Below are positions 22,393 to 34,386 of a stretch of DNA of 55,157 nucleotides, piece after piece (within the stretch, counting starts at the first letter, position 1; the number at the start of each line of letters is the position of its first letter). This DNA comes from Prevotella sp. (lineage in GTDB: Bacteria; Bacteroidota; Bacteroidia; Bacteroidales; Dysgonomonadaceae). The notes beneath the pieces were generated by a model that was given only the letters and a program-made list of their open reading frames with translations, ran no database searches and was not told where the DNA came from. A program made the position numbers and the translations under genes. The stretch is from positions 1 through 55,157 of the forward strand of contig JAITVH010000049.1 in the NCBI GenBank assembly GCA_031285905.1, given 5' to 3'.

Positions 22393-22435
22393 AAAACCGA
22401 AAGAAGAGAGGGAATACCTCTCTTCTTTCGGTTTT
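22393..22435 (+). terminator. Intrinsic terminator after DUF3472 gene
   Basis: A perfect 19-bp stem (22393-22411 with 22417-22435) closes the loop GAATA. The descending arm ends GGTTTT. It separates the trpS/DUF3472 unit from glnS. Confidence 0.9.
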
Positions 22436-22587
22436 ATAAGCTGCTTTTTCAGATTAATATCAATAAATATAGAGCAATAATTTGAAGAGTGTTTCTTATT
22501 ATAAGTATCATTAATCCTTTTTTCTGTATTTAATGGTGGGTAAACAATCAACTGCTGATTGATATTATTACTAACCAAAAAAAGTAA

Positions 22588-22595
22588 TATCTTTG
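22588..22595 (+). promoter_or_regulatory. glnS: -7 promoter box of glnS
   Basis: TATCTTTG, a perfect -7 consensus, lies 46 bases before the glnS ATG. A TTG at 22559-22561 is 26 bases upstream, longer than the usual 19-21. Confidence 0.5.
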
Positions 22596-22641
22596 TATTC
22601 TGTATAAACTCAAAAGAAAAAGAATTAATTACCGATTGACT

Positions 22642-24336
22642 ATGTCAGAAACTGTATTGAATCCGGAAGAACCCAAAAAGAGCCTCAATTTTATTGAGCT
22701 TGCGGTAGAAAACGACCTGAAAGAAGGAAAATATGATGGTCGTGTCCAGACTCGTTTCCCACCAGAGCCGAATGGTTATTTGCATATAGGACATGCAAAA
22801 GCCATTTGCATAGATTTCGGATTGGCACAGCAGTACGGAGGCATATGTAACTTACGGTTCGATGATACAAATCCTGTGAAAGAAGACGTGGAATACGTAG
22901 ATTCTATCATGGATGATATAAAATGGCTGGGATATGATTGGGCTAATGTATATTACGCATCCGATTACTTCCCTCAGTTGTGGGATTTTGCTGTTCAGAT
23001 GATCAAAGACGGCAAAGCCTATATAGATGAGCAGTCGTCAGAAGAGATAGCCAAACAAAAAGGTACACCGACTCAACCGGGAGTGAACAGTCCTTATAGG
23101 TATCGTCCGGTAGAGGTAAATCTTGATTTATTCACCAGAATGAACAAAGGCGAATTCCCTGATGGCAGTATGGTATTACGTGCAAAAGCAGATATGGCTT
23201 CATCCAATATGCATATGCGTGATCCTATTATGTACCGTATTATTCATCATCCGCATCACCGGACAGGAAACCAATGGTATGCCTATCCTATGTATGACTT
23301 TGCACATGGGCAATCCGATTATATCGAAGGAGTAACCCATTCGCTGTGTACGCTTGAGTTTGAGGTACATCGTCCGTTATACGACTGGTTCCTTGACCAA
23401 CTGGTAACGGGAGACTACCGCCCACATCAATATGAGTTCAATAAGCTCCAGTTTACATATACTCTTCTCAGCAAGCGTAACCTGCGTGCAATGGTGGAAG
23501 AGAAAATCCTAGACGGATGGGACGATCCGCGTATGCCGACTATCAGGGGATTTCGCAGAAGGTGATATACTCCTGAGGCTATCCGTATCTTGATGGATAA
23601 GATCGGCTATACTAAATATGACGGGGTGAATGATATCGGGTTGATGGAATTTTCTATACGTGAAGATCTGAATAAAAGAGCAACACGCGTATCGGCTGTG
23701 CTTGATCCCGTTAAGTTCATTATCACTAATTATCCTGAAGGACAGACTGAAGTGATGAAAGCTCAGAACAATCCTGAGGATGAGAATGCAGGCAGCCATG
23801 ATATTATATTCTCAAGAGAATTGTATATCGAAAGGGATGACTTCATGGAAGATGCACCTAAGAAATACTTCCGCCTGACACCAGGTAATGAAGTTCGGCT
23901 GAAAAATGCGTATATTGTAAAATGTACAGGCTGTAAGAAAGATGGAGCAGGTAACGTAACCGAAGTATATGCCGAATATGATCCACAGACCAAAAGCGGT
24001 ATGCCGGATAGTGGACGCAAGGTGAAAGGTACTATTCACTGGGTATCTACCGAAGGATGTTTTGATGCCGAAGTAAGGTTATATGACCGTTTGTTCGTTG
24101 TTGAAAATCCGGCTGGCGATGAAAGAAATTTCCGTGAGCTTTTAAATCCTGATTCTCTCAAAGTACTGAAAGGCTGTAAAATGGAGTCTTATCTGAAAGA
24201 AGGAAAAGAAGGGGATAAATTCCAGTTTCAGCGGATTGGATACTTCTGTATCGACAAAGATTCTACAGCAGACAATATGGTATTCAACCGCACAGTTACC
24301 TTAAAAGATTCGTGGGCTAAAGCAAAAGATAAATAA
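22642..24336 (+). pseudogene. glnS: Glutaminyl-tRNA synthetase interrupted by one in-frame TGA
   Basis: The reading frame from ATG 22642 to 24336 encodes a full-length GlnRS (565 codons) except for a TGA at codon 308 (23563-23565). Upstream lie the HIGH motif ([16 protein letters not shown]) and the KMSKS-like LLSKRNL; downstream in the same frame is the whole anticodon-binding beta-barrel part. The family has Gly at the TGA position (RGFRRR-G-YTPEAIR), so a single GGA-to-TGA change explains it. Otherwise no frameshift or decay is visible. Possible explanations are a sequencing error, a recent nonsense mutation, or readthrough. If real, the 307-residue product keeps the catalytic core but loses anticodon recognition; Gln-tRNA could then come from the GatCAB route. 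Confidence 0.85.
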
Positions 24337-24407
24337 AATAATTTATCTATATATACAAATTACGTTCTTTACGGCTATGATAACACATTACAGCGTAAAG
24401 GACGTAT

Positions 24408-25175
24408 ATGTTTTTAAGAAATATGAAGCAGGTTTTAGAGTTTATCTTTTTATTATGCATATTGTTGACGCTTAACAGTTGTAAGCAGTCAACAAGTAAA
24501 TCTTCGGATACAGTGGAGACGGGATCTGAGTCTGTTATTGATGCCACAGATAATATTTTACTGGAGGATACAACCGAATTGCAACAATATGACCCTGACC
24601 GTAAATTCTCTATTAAAGAACTTACAGAAGTAATGGATACTCTGAATAGCCGTATGGGAGAGACTCCGATGAAATATAGCACCTCGGCATGGGCTTTGGA
24701 TGAGGGGAAAAACAGGGTAGTGGTATATCTTATAAATTATAATAAAGAAAATATAAATAAGTTCAGGCGTGAAGTAATAGACACTCCTGCAATTCTCTTT
24801 GTAGAAGTGAAAATCAACAAACCGCATCACCCGGTGTGTGATACATGTGGATTTAGTATGACGGTCAGGCCGGAGGTTTACAAGCGGCCTGTGACTAAAA
24901 TAAATGTTGTAATAGACAATAAGAGCAAATCAAAGTTGATGGGAGGCGAGGACTTTTTTATCGAATATTCAGATAATGGTTCCTGGTATCCTGTCCGATT
25001 AAATTATACATTCAATTCTCTTGGATATATTATTGAAAAAAATGCTTCAAGGGATTTTGAGATAAACATACAACCCGAAATATATGATTATAAACCGGGT
25101 AAATACAAAATATACAAGACTGTTTCGCAGGATGGGGAACACTATAACCTGATTGCGGAATTTGAGATAGAGTAA
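24408..25175 (+). CDS. Lipoprotein with C-terminal bacterial Ig-like domain
   Basis: The product has 255 residues, or 250 from the second ATG at 24423. Either start gives a lipoprotein signal with lipobox LNSC. Residues about 75-140 form a mixed alpha/beta segment with a CDTCG motif. The last 80 residues (GGEDFFIEYSDNGSWYPVRL to PGKYKIYKTV) match the pattern of the Big_14-type Ig-like domain, in which an extended strand precedes a K-P-G-K-Y turn. It is probably a periplasmic or surface lipoprotein of unknown role. The downstream TPR gene starts 91 bases later behind its own promoter-like repeat. Confidence 0.6.
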   Translation: MFLRNMKQVLEFIFLLCILLTLNSCKQSTSKSSDTVETGSESVIDATDNILLEDTTELQQYDPDRKFSIKELTEVMDTLNSRMGETPMKYSTSAWALDEGKNRVVVYLINYNKENINKFRREVIDTPAILFVEVKINKPHHPVCDTCGFSMTVRPEVYKRPVTKINVVIDNKSKSKLMGGEDFFIEYSDNGSWYPVRLNYTFNSLGYIIEKNASRDFEINIQPEIYDYKPGKYKIYKTVSQDGEHYNLIAEFEIE

Positions 25176-25238
25176 CGAATATAAAAAGATAAGTAAAAGT
25201 GTCACCTTTGCCTCGCCTTCACTTCGGCGATCGTTGAT

Positions 25239-25258
25239 TGTTACCTTTTAGTTAAAAT
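25239..25258 (+). repeat. Promoter-like dispersed repeat, copy D, split by an insertion
   Basis: TGTTACCTTTTAGTTAAAAT matches the downstream half of copy A read on its minus strand. The upstream half, GTGTCACCTTTG, is found at 25199-25210. Between them are 30 extra bases (25211-25240) containing the inverted repeat TCGCC/GGCGA. The copy ends 8 bases before the TPR gene's ATG and has the same orientation as that gene. Confidence 0.55.
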
Positions 25259-25266
25259 AGATATTA

Positions 25267-26682
25267 ATGACAGAAAAAGATATAACACCATTGGTGCAAA
25301 AATATAAAGAGGCAAAACAATCCGGGAGGCATGCCTATTTTGATGCTGACGAGTTCAGCGATCTGGCAGAGTATTATGATTCGATAGATGAAATGGAGAC
25401 CGCCGGCGAAATAATTGAAGAAGGATTACGTATTCATCCCGATAATAATACATTGTTGGTAAAGAAAGTGAAGGTCTTGCTGAACAATGATGAAACGGAA
25501 GAAGCATTGCTGTTGATAGAGTCTGTATCGTTTTACGACTTTGAACTTTACCTGCTTAAGATAGAATGTTATCTTAGTATGGATCAGTTCTATAAAGCGG
25601 ATGTGATTGTAAAGGAACTGTTGGAAAAGGAACATGACGAACCAATGGAAAATATACTGATGGAATTGGGTTATGTATTTGCAGATGTAGACCTGAATGA
25701 GGAAGCCATCGAATACTTTGAGCAAAGCCTTGAGTATAATTCCGAAAATGCCGATGTGTTGGCTGAATTGGCGTACTGTTATGAATTGATAAATGATTAT
25801 GATGCAGCTATCGAATATACCAATAAACTGCTTGAAATAAAACCATATAAGCATACAGCCTGGGTAAACTTAGGTAAGTTATATTCTCTTGTTGGAGAAT
25901 ATAGTAATGCAGTAGATGCGTTTGACTTTGCTCTGGCTATAGATGAATACGATGATACCATCATTAAACTGAAGGCTCACTGTATGAGCCTGTCGGGCAG
26001 AGTGGATGAAGCAATAGAGATATTCAATAGATTACTGGAAGCTAAACCGGAAGATACATCTCTCTATTTCTTATTGGCAGAGTGCTATCAGGCATTGGAA
26101 TTGTATGATGAAGCATTGGACAATCTTGAAAAGTACAGAATAATAAAAGGAGAAACCGAAGAGTTACGTTTAAAGCAGGCCTATCTGTACATGCAGAAGG
26201 AAGATTATCGTAAGGCAATGTCGATGACAGAAAATGGATTGCTTTTGGAGCCGGATTCTTTAGAATTTAATATCCTTGCAGGTGAAATTGCACTTAAGCA
26301 GGATAAATATGTCGAAGCAGAGGAATACCTGTTGAGTATTTACGAAGAAAATAAAGATAATTTTCATTTGCTGGATATGCTTGCTTTCATCAATATCAAA
26401 CAAGGGAGTTACGATCTGGCAATAGAATATACGGAAGCGTTATTAGAGATGGAACCCGATAATGTAGAGATTCGTTCCCGCTTGGCTTTACTTTATTTTG
26501 AAATGGATAGTGAAGCCCGGTTCAACGAAATGTTGGGCAAATTTTCTGATAATGAACTCTTATCTTTGTTTAAACTAATCTATTCTCCTAAAATGGCTGA
26601 AAATATGGATAGAGATGGATTGATCTCCTTTCTGAATGAAGCGAGGGAAGCCAGAACCCTGTTTAAGAATTTAAAATACTGA
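25267..26682 (+). CDS. Tetratricopeptide-repeat protein
   Basis: The 471-residue protein has no signal peptide or membrane segment and is strongly acidic. From about residue 25 to 440 it consists of tandem TPR units of about 34 residues, for example ENILMELGYVFADVDLNEEA, ADVLAELAYCYELINDYDAA, HTAWVNLGKLYSLVGEYSNA and TSLYFLLAECYQALELYDEA. It probably forms a cytosolic superhelical scaffold for protein partners. No enzymatic domain is visible. It lies 31 bases upstream of ispG on the same strand and is probably cotranscribed with it. The partner is unknown. Confidence 0.88.
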   Translation: MTEKDITPLVQKYKEAKQSGRHAYFDADEFSDLAEYYDSIDEMETAGEIIEEGLRIHPDNNTLLVKKVKVLLNNDETEEALLLIESVSFYDFELYLLKIECYLSMDQFYKADVIVKELLEKEHDEPMENILMELGYVFADVDLNEEAIEYFEQSLEYNSENADVLAELAYCYELINDYDAAIEYTNKLLEIKPYKHTAWVNLGKLYSLVGEYSNAVDAFDFALAIDEYDDTIIKLKAHCMSLSGRVDEAIEIFNRLLEAKPEDTSLYFLLAECYQALELYDEALDNLEKYRIIKGETEELRLKQAYLYMQKEDYRKAMSMTENGLLLEPDSLEFNILAGEIALKQDKYVEAEEYLLSIYEENKDNFHLLDMLAFINIKQGSYDLAIEYTEALLEMEPDNVEIRSRLALLYFEMDSEARFNEMLGKFSDNELLSLFKLIYSPKMAENMDRDGLISFLNEAREARTLFKNLKY

Positions 26683-26713
26683 TTATTTGTGTTAGATTAA
26701 TATTTGCATTACT

Positions 26714-28564
26714 ATGTCTACAGATTATTTCAATTATAAAAGACGTTTATCATCTGAAACCCGGATAGGTAATACTCCTGTGGGTGGGCTGAATCCGATA
26801 AGGGTTCAATCGATGACCAATACAAATACCAATGATACTGAAAGCAGTGTAGAACAAATAATAAAGATAATCGATGCCGGAGCCGATTATGTGAGACTTA
26901 CTGCACAGGGGGTACGTGAGGCCGAAAACCTCAGGAACATCAAAGAAGCGGTCAGGGCAAAAGGATACAATACTCCTCTGATTGCTGACATCCACTTTAA
27001 TCCAAGGGCGGCTGAGGCGGCCGCTAAAGTTGTGGAAAAAGTACGTGTCAATCCGGGTAACTTTGTAGACCGGGTGAAGACCTTTGCCGTATTTGAATAT
27101 ACGGATGAAGAATACGCACAGGAAATAGAAAAGATAAGGGCGAAATTGATACCGTTGCTCGATATTTGCAAAGAGCATAAAACAGCGTTAAGGATAGGTG
27201 TCAATCATGGCTCTTTGTCCGACCGTATTATGAGCCGTTATGGAGATACACCCGAAGGCATGGTGGAGTCTTGTATGGAATTTCTCCATATATGTATAAA
27301 TGAGGATTTCCATGATATTGTTATCTCCATGAAGACATCGAATACGGTGCTTATGACGAAAGCTGTGCGGCTTCTTGTAGAGAGGATGGATAGAGAAGGT
27401 CTTAAGTTTCCTCTGCACCTCGGTGTGACTGAAGCTGGAGATGGTGAAGATGGCAGAATAAAATCGTCAGTTGGTATCGGGGCACTCCTTTCGGATGGAC
27501 TGGGCGATACCATTCGTGTTTCGCTGAGCGAAGATCCTGAGTTTGAAGTTCCGGTTGCGAAGAAACTTGTGGAATATATATCCCAAAGAGAAAATCATCC
27601 TGAGATAATAGCCGAAGCATATGAGCAGTATTCGCCATTTTCTACTGATAGGCGCGAGACGTATGCAGTAGGGAATATAGGGGGCGACAATGTACCTGTT
27701 GTTATTTCTGACCGTTCGCAGGGCAATTTTGAACTTAACAGCCATTTCTTACCCGATTATCTGTATGTAGGGAAGGAGCTGCCGGTGTCAGCACCGCGTG
27801 CTATTCCTGCTATCATCGACATTGAAGGGTGGAAAGGAGAAAAGAATACTTATCCTCTATTCAGGTTTTCTAATTATAAGGAAATATATAAGAATAATGC
27901 TCCTATTAAGTTTTTGGAGATTTCATATAAAAAGCTTTACAGCGAAATAATCGACCTGCTGAAACTGGAAAGGAATATTGTAGTTATCCTTACCACAGAT
28001 CATGTCAACGGAGTAGGGGAACAGCGTGCATTTATTCATACATTGATGAATAATGAATGCGATACGCCTGTAATATTGAACCGCAGATATTTGGAAAATG
28101 AACCGGAAGGCTTACAAATAAAAGCCTCTGTTGACTTCGGGGCATTGTTACTGGATGGCTTTAGCAATGGGATTATGCTCGAAAACAATGGGGATATCTC
28201 ACTAAAAACCGTTGATGCTTATATGTTTGGCATCTTACAGGCATCGCGTGTGAGAACCAGTAAGACAGAATATATCTCCTGCCCGAGCTGTGGGCGTACA
28301 TTATTCGATCTTCAATCTACTGTGGCAAAAGTCAAAGAAGCAACTTCACACCTGCGGCATCTCAAGATAGGAATTATGGGGTGTATCGTGAATGGTCCCG
28401 GAGAGATGGCCGACGCTGATTATGGTTATGTAGGAGCTGAAAAAGGAAAGATATCCTTATACAAGAAGAAGAACCTGATAGAAAAGAATATCTCTTCGGA
28501 GTATGCTGTGGAAAGGCTTGTACAACTGATCAAGGATAATGGCGACTGGGTAGAACCCGATTGA
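26714..28564 (+). CDS. ispG: 4-hydroxy-3-methylbut-2-en-1-yl diphosphate synthase (IspG, long form)
   Basis: The enzyme carries out the penultimate step of the MEP isoprenoid pathway, reducing the cyclic diphosphate MEcPP to HMBPP with a [4Fe-4S] cluster. At 616 residues it is the long form with an inserted middle domain, normal for Bacteroidota and plants. The N-terminal TIM barrel is recognisable (GGLNPIRVQSMTNT, RLTAQG, ADIHFNPRAA). Cluster ligands are C523 and C526 (SCPSC) and C557 (GIMGCIVNGPGE), with E564 as the likely fourth ligand. It is intact and starts at ATG 26714. Confidence 0.96.
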   Translation: MSTDYFNYKRRLSSETRIGNTPVGGLNPIRVQSMTNTNTNDTESSVEQIIKIIDAGADYVRLTAQGVREAENLRNIKEAVRAKGYNTPLIADIHFNPRAAEAAAKVVEKVRVNPGNFVDRVKTFAVFEYTDEEYAQEIEKIRAKLIPLLDICKEHKTALRIGVNHGSLSDRIMSRYGDTPEGMVESCMEFLHICINEDFHDIVISMKTSNTVLMTKAVRLLVERMDREGLKFPLHLGVTEAGDGEDGRIKSSVGIGALLSDGLGDTIRVSLSEDPEFEVPVAKKLVEYISQRENHPEIIAEAYEQYSPFSTDRRETYAVGNIGGDNVPVVISDRSQGNFELNSHFLPDYLYVGKELPVSAPRAIPAIIDIEGWKGEKNTYPLFRFSNYKEIYKNNAPIKFLEISYKKLYSEIIDLLKLERNIVVILTTDHVNGVGEQRAFIHTLMNNECDTPVILNRRYLENEPEGLQIKASVDFGALLLDGFSNGIMLENNGDISLKTVDAYMFGILQASRVRTSKTEYISCPSCGRTLFDLQSTVAKVKEATSHLRHLKIGIMGCIVNGPGEMADADYGYVGAEKGKISLYKKKNLIEKNISSEYAVERLVQLIKDNGDWVEPD

Positions 28565-28628
28565 AGTATATCCATGTAACTTATAGAATATCATTGCGAG
28601 AGGTCAGAATTATATAAAAGTTTTTTGA

Positions 28629-32312
<3,684 letters not shown>

Positions 32313-32336
32313 AAATAACACATATTGGAATAATTT

Positions 32337-32379
32337 AAAAACACAAAAGCCGGATTTTGATCTTGGTTTTTGTGTTTTT
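32337..32379 (+). terminator. Intrinsic terminator after GH2 lectin enzyme
   Basis: A 15-bp stem with one G-T pair (32337-32351 with 32365-32379) closes a 13-base loop and ends in a T-run. It shows that the GH43-like gene is transcribed separately, at least in part. Confidence 0.75.
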
Positions 32380-32506
32380 ATCATTTTTTTTACTGAAAAA
32401 TGCATTTAAATTCTTAATTTTAGGCTATCATAGATTTAAATACTTTTATCACATAACTGCGATCTTTTTTTTGCGCTGTATTCACCTCTAAATAATCATA
32501 TATGAT

Positions 32507-33619
32507 ATGAGACTAATATATAACTATATAATCATCATCCTGACCATTGCTTATGCTTTCTCTTGCGGGCAAAAGAAGACTGATAATCAACAGGAAACAA
32601 AAGACTCTGATACGACGTATACTAATCCGTTGTTGCCAACAGGAGCGCGTCCATGGGCGACATTTCATAATGGTGAATACTTCTATCTACAAGATTGTGA
32701 TGACAAGATAACCCTGTGGAGAACTAAGGATATAACCGATCTGAAGAATGCACCAAAGAAAGAAGTATGGCTTCCTAAGGATAAAAACAGTGCATTTCAT
32801 CTTTGGGCTCCAGAGCTTCATCGTATTAATGATAAATGGTATATATACTTTGCGGCAGATGATGGAAATACTGATAATCACCAACTATATGTCATTGAAA
32901 ATGAATCTGTCGATCCTTTCGAAGGCGAATTTATTATGAAAGGACGGATAAAAACCGATAAAGAAAACAATTGGGCTATTCATCCTAGTGTTTTTCAACA
33001 TAATGATGGATGGTATATGATCTGGTCAGGGTGGCAAACCCGAAGAATAGAGGCAGAAACTCAATGTATCTACATTGCCAAGATGGAAAATCCCTGGACA
33101 TTGGCAACTGATAGAGTGCTAATATCGACTCCCGAACATGAATGGGAACGTCAATGGATAAACCCTGACGGGAGTAAAACCGGTTATCCGATATACGTAA
33201 ATGAAGATCCACAATATTTCTATACAAAAAATAAAGATAAAGTATTGATTTATTATGCGGCCAGTGGAACATGGACGCCTTATTATACTGTAGGCTTACT
33301 ATATGCCGATTCTGAAAGTGATTTGTTGAACCCTGTATCATGGACTAAAGTCCCATCTCCTGTGTTTATGCAAAATATGGATAATCAAGTATTCGCAACG
33401 GGAACTCCGTGTTTTATCCCTTCTCCGGATGGGACAGAAACATATTTCCTATATCAAGCTCGTGCTATAGACAAAGAGCCTTACGGATCACTTCCGGCAG
33501 CACCGGCTGATACACGGTCTCCACGATTACAAAAAATGGAATGGGGTGAAGCTGGTTTCCCTGTGTTAGGTGAAGCTGCATCTGAAGTAGAAAAGACAAA
33601 AAAGCCTTCTGGCACTTAA
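32507..33619 (+). CDS. GH43-like lipoprotein with altered catalytic residues
   Basis: The 370-residue lipoprotein (lipobox FSC, C20) shows the five-bladed beta-propeller pattern of GH43: FHLWAPELHRINDKWYIYFAA, HNDGWYMIWSGW, ENPWTLATDRVLIS and VNEDPQYFY, where E233 is the expected acid. However, the usual ADPWV-type base motif reads ARPWA (R48) and the usual AIDGTV/AIDPSV-type modulator reads AIHPSV (H159). The late conserved GHNSF-type His segment reads GTPCF. The DNA confirms these codons without frameshift. It may be a glycan-binding pseudoenzyme, or act by different chemistry as reported for some GH43 exo-beta-1,3-galactanases that lack the canonical base. Confidence 0.72.
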   Translation: MRLIYNYIIIILTIAYAFSCGQKKTDNQQETKDSDTTYTNPLLPTGARPWATFHNGEYFYLQDCDDKITLWRTKDITDLKNAPKKEVWLPKDKNSAFHLWAPELHRINDKWYIYFAADDGNTDNHQLYVIENESVDPFEGEFIMKGRIKTDKENNWAIHPSVFQHNDGWYMIWSGWQTRRIEAETQCIYIAKMENPWTLATDRVLISTPEHEWERQWINPDGSKTGYPIYVNEDPQYFYTKNKDKVLIYYAASGTWTPYYTVGLLYADSESDLLNPVSWTKVPSPVFMQNMDNQVFATGTPCFIPSPDGTETYFLYQARAIDKEPYGSLPAAPADTRSPRLQKMEWGEAGFPVLGEAASEVEKTKKPSGT

Positions 33620-33963
33620 TGAATGTTGTAAGATAAAGCTTTATTTAAATCAAATTAGTAAATCTATATCATTAAGTCTGATTTCTTAAATTCTATTAAC
33701 AAACATTGCGATATGGGAAGGATTGCACAGATATTGCTTTTTTTTGACCAGATTTTCTTATATAAAATCTATATTTTAACCTATTTTTGTCTTTAGAGAA
33801 AGGCTATTATGTAATCAGCAAAACCGATTAGAGCCTAACCATATTTTTATATATAAATTATCAAAAATATTTAATTAAAAAGTGCAGATGTTTAACTCTT
33901 TTATATCTACTTGTAAGTGCCAGATATTTAACAGAATATATTTGGAACGTCCTCTTATTTTAT

Positions 33964-34033
<70 letters not shown>

Positions 34034-34076
34034 GCGCCAAGCATAATAAGATATACAAAAAAACTCTTAAAAAAAG

Positions 34077-34117
34077 AGAAGCCTATGCATCAATTTTTAT
34101 TTGATGCATAGGCTTCT
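34077..34117 (+). terminator. Strong intrinsic terminator upstream of SusCD promoter
   Basis: AGAAGCCTATGCATCAA (34077-34093) pairs perfectly with 34101-34117 over 17 bp around a 7-base loop, followed by TTTGTTTT. No protein gene ends nearby; the GH43-like stop is about 460 bases upstream. Confidence 0.85.
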
Positions 34118-34148
34118 TTTGTTTTATCATGAAACACAAATATATTGG
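34118..34148 (+). promoter_or_regulatory. Promoter of the IPT/NHL-SusC-SusD operon
   Basis: TTTG (34118-34121), 19 bases, then TATATTGG (34141-34148): the -33 box is exact and the -7 box has one mismatch to TAnnTTTG, at the standard spacing. Predicted transcription starts near 34155, leaving a leader of about 230 bases before the first large gene. Confidence 0.6.
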
Positions 34149-34239
34149 ATTAAGCCGTGAAAAGACGAATAATTAATTAAAATCTGTATTTCAACTACTA
34201 AGCTAAATATTTATTAACCTCTAACCTTAAAAGAAAAAT

Positions 34240-34287
34240 ATGGAAGAATTGAAGAAGTCCCGTTACTCGTCGGGCTCGGATGGATAG
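34240..34287 (+). CDS. Possible 15-residue leader peptide ORF
   Basis: ATG at 34240 to TAG at 34285-34287 encodes MEELKKSRYSSGSDG. It is preceded by the A-rich segment TTAAAAGAAAA, typical of Bacteroidota translation starts. The sequence CCCGTTACTCGTCGGG within it could form a 4-bp-stem hairpin. It lies in the predicted leader of the SusCD operon, about 100 bases before the lipoprotein start. It may be a regulatory leader peptide or chance. Confidence 0.3.
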   Translation: MEELKKSRYSSGSDG

Positions 34288-34386
34288 GTTTTACCTATTA
34301 ATTTAAGTGGTGATTAGAAGTTTCCAGACTTCACAATTGCCAGACTTATAATGTATTTAATTCATTTTTAATAATCACATGTAATT

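Noticed and set aside
23563..23565. Selenocysteine or genome-wide recoding of TGA
   Set aside because: TGA ends several intact genes here, the family residue is Gly rather than Cys, and no selenocysteine-type hairpin is evident after the codon.
26714..28564. Long IspG as an unusual fusion
   Set aside because: The roughly 600-residue form with a middle insertion is normal for Bacteroidota.
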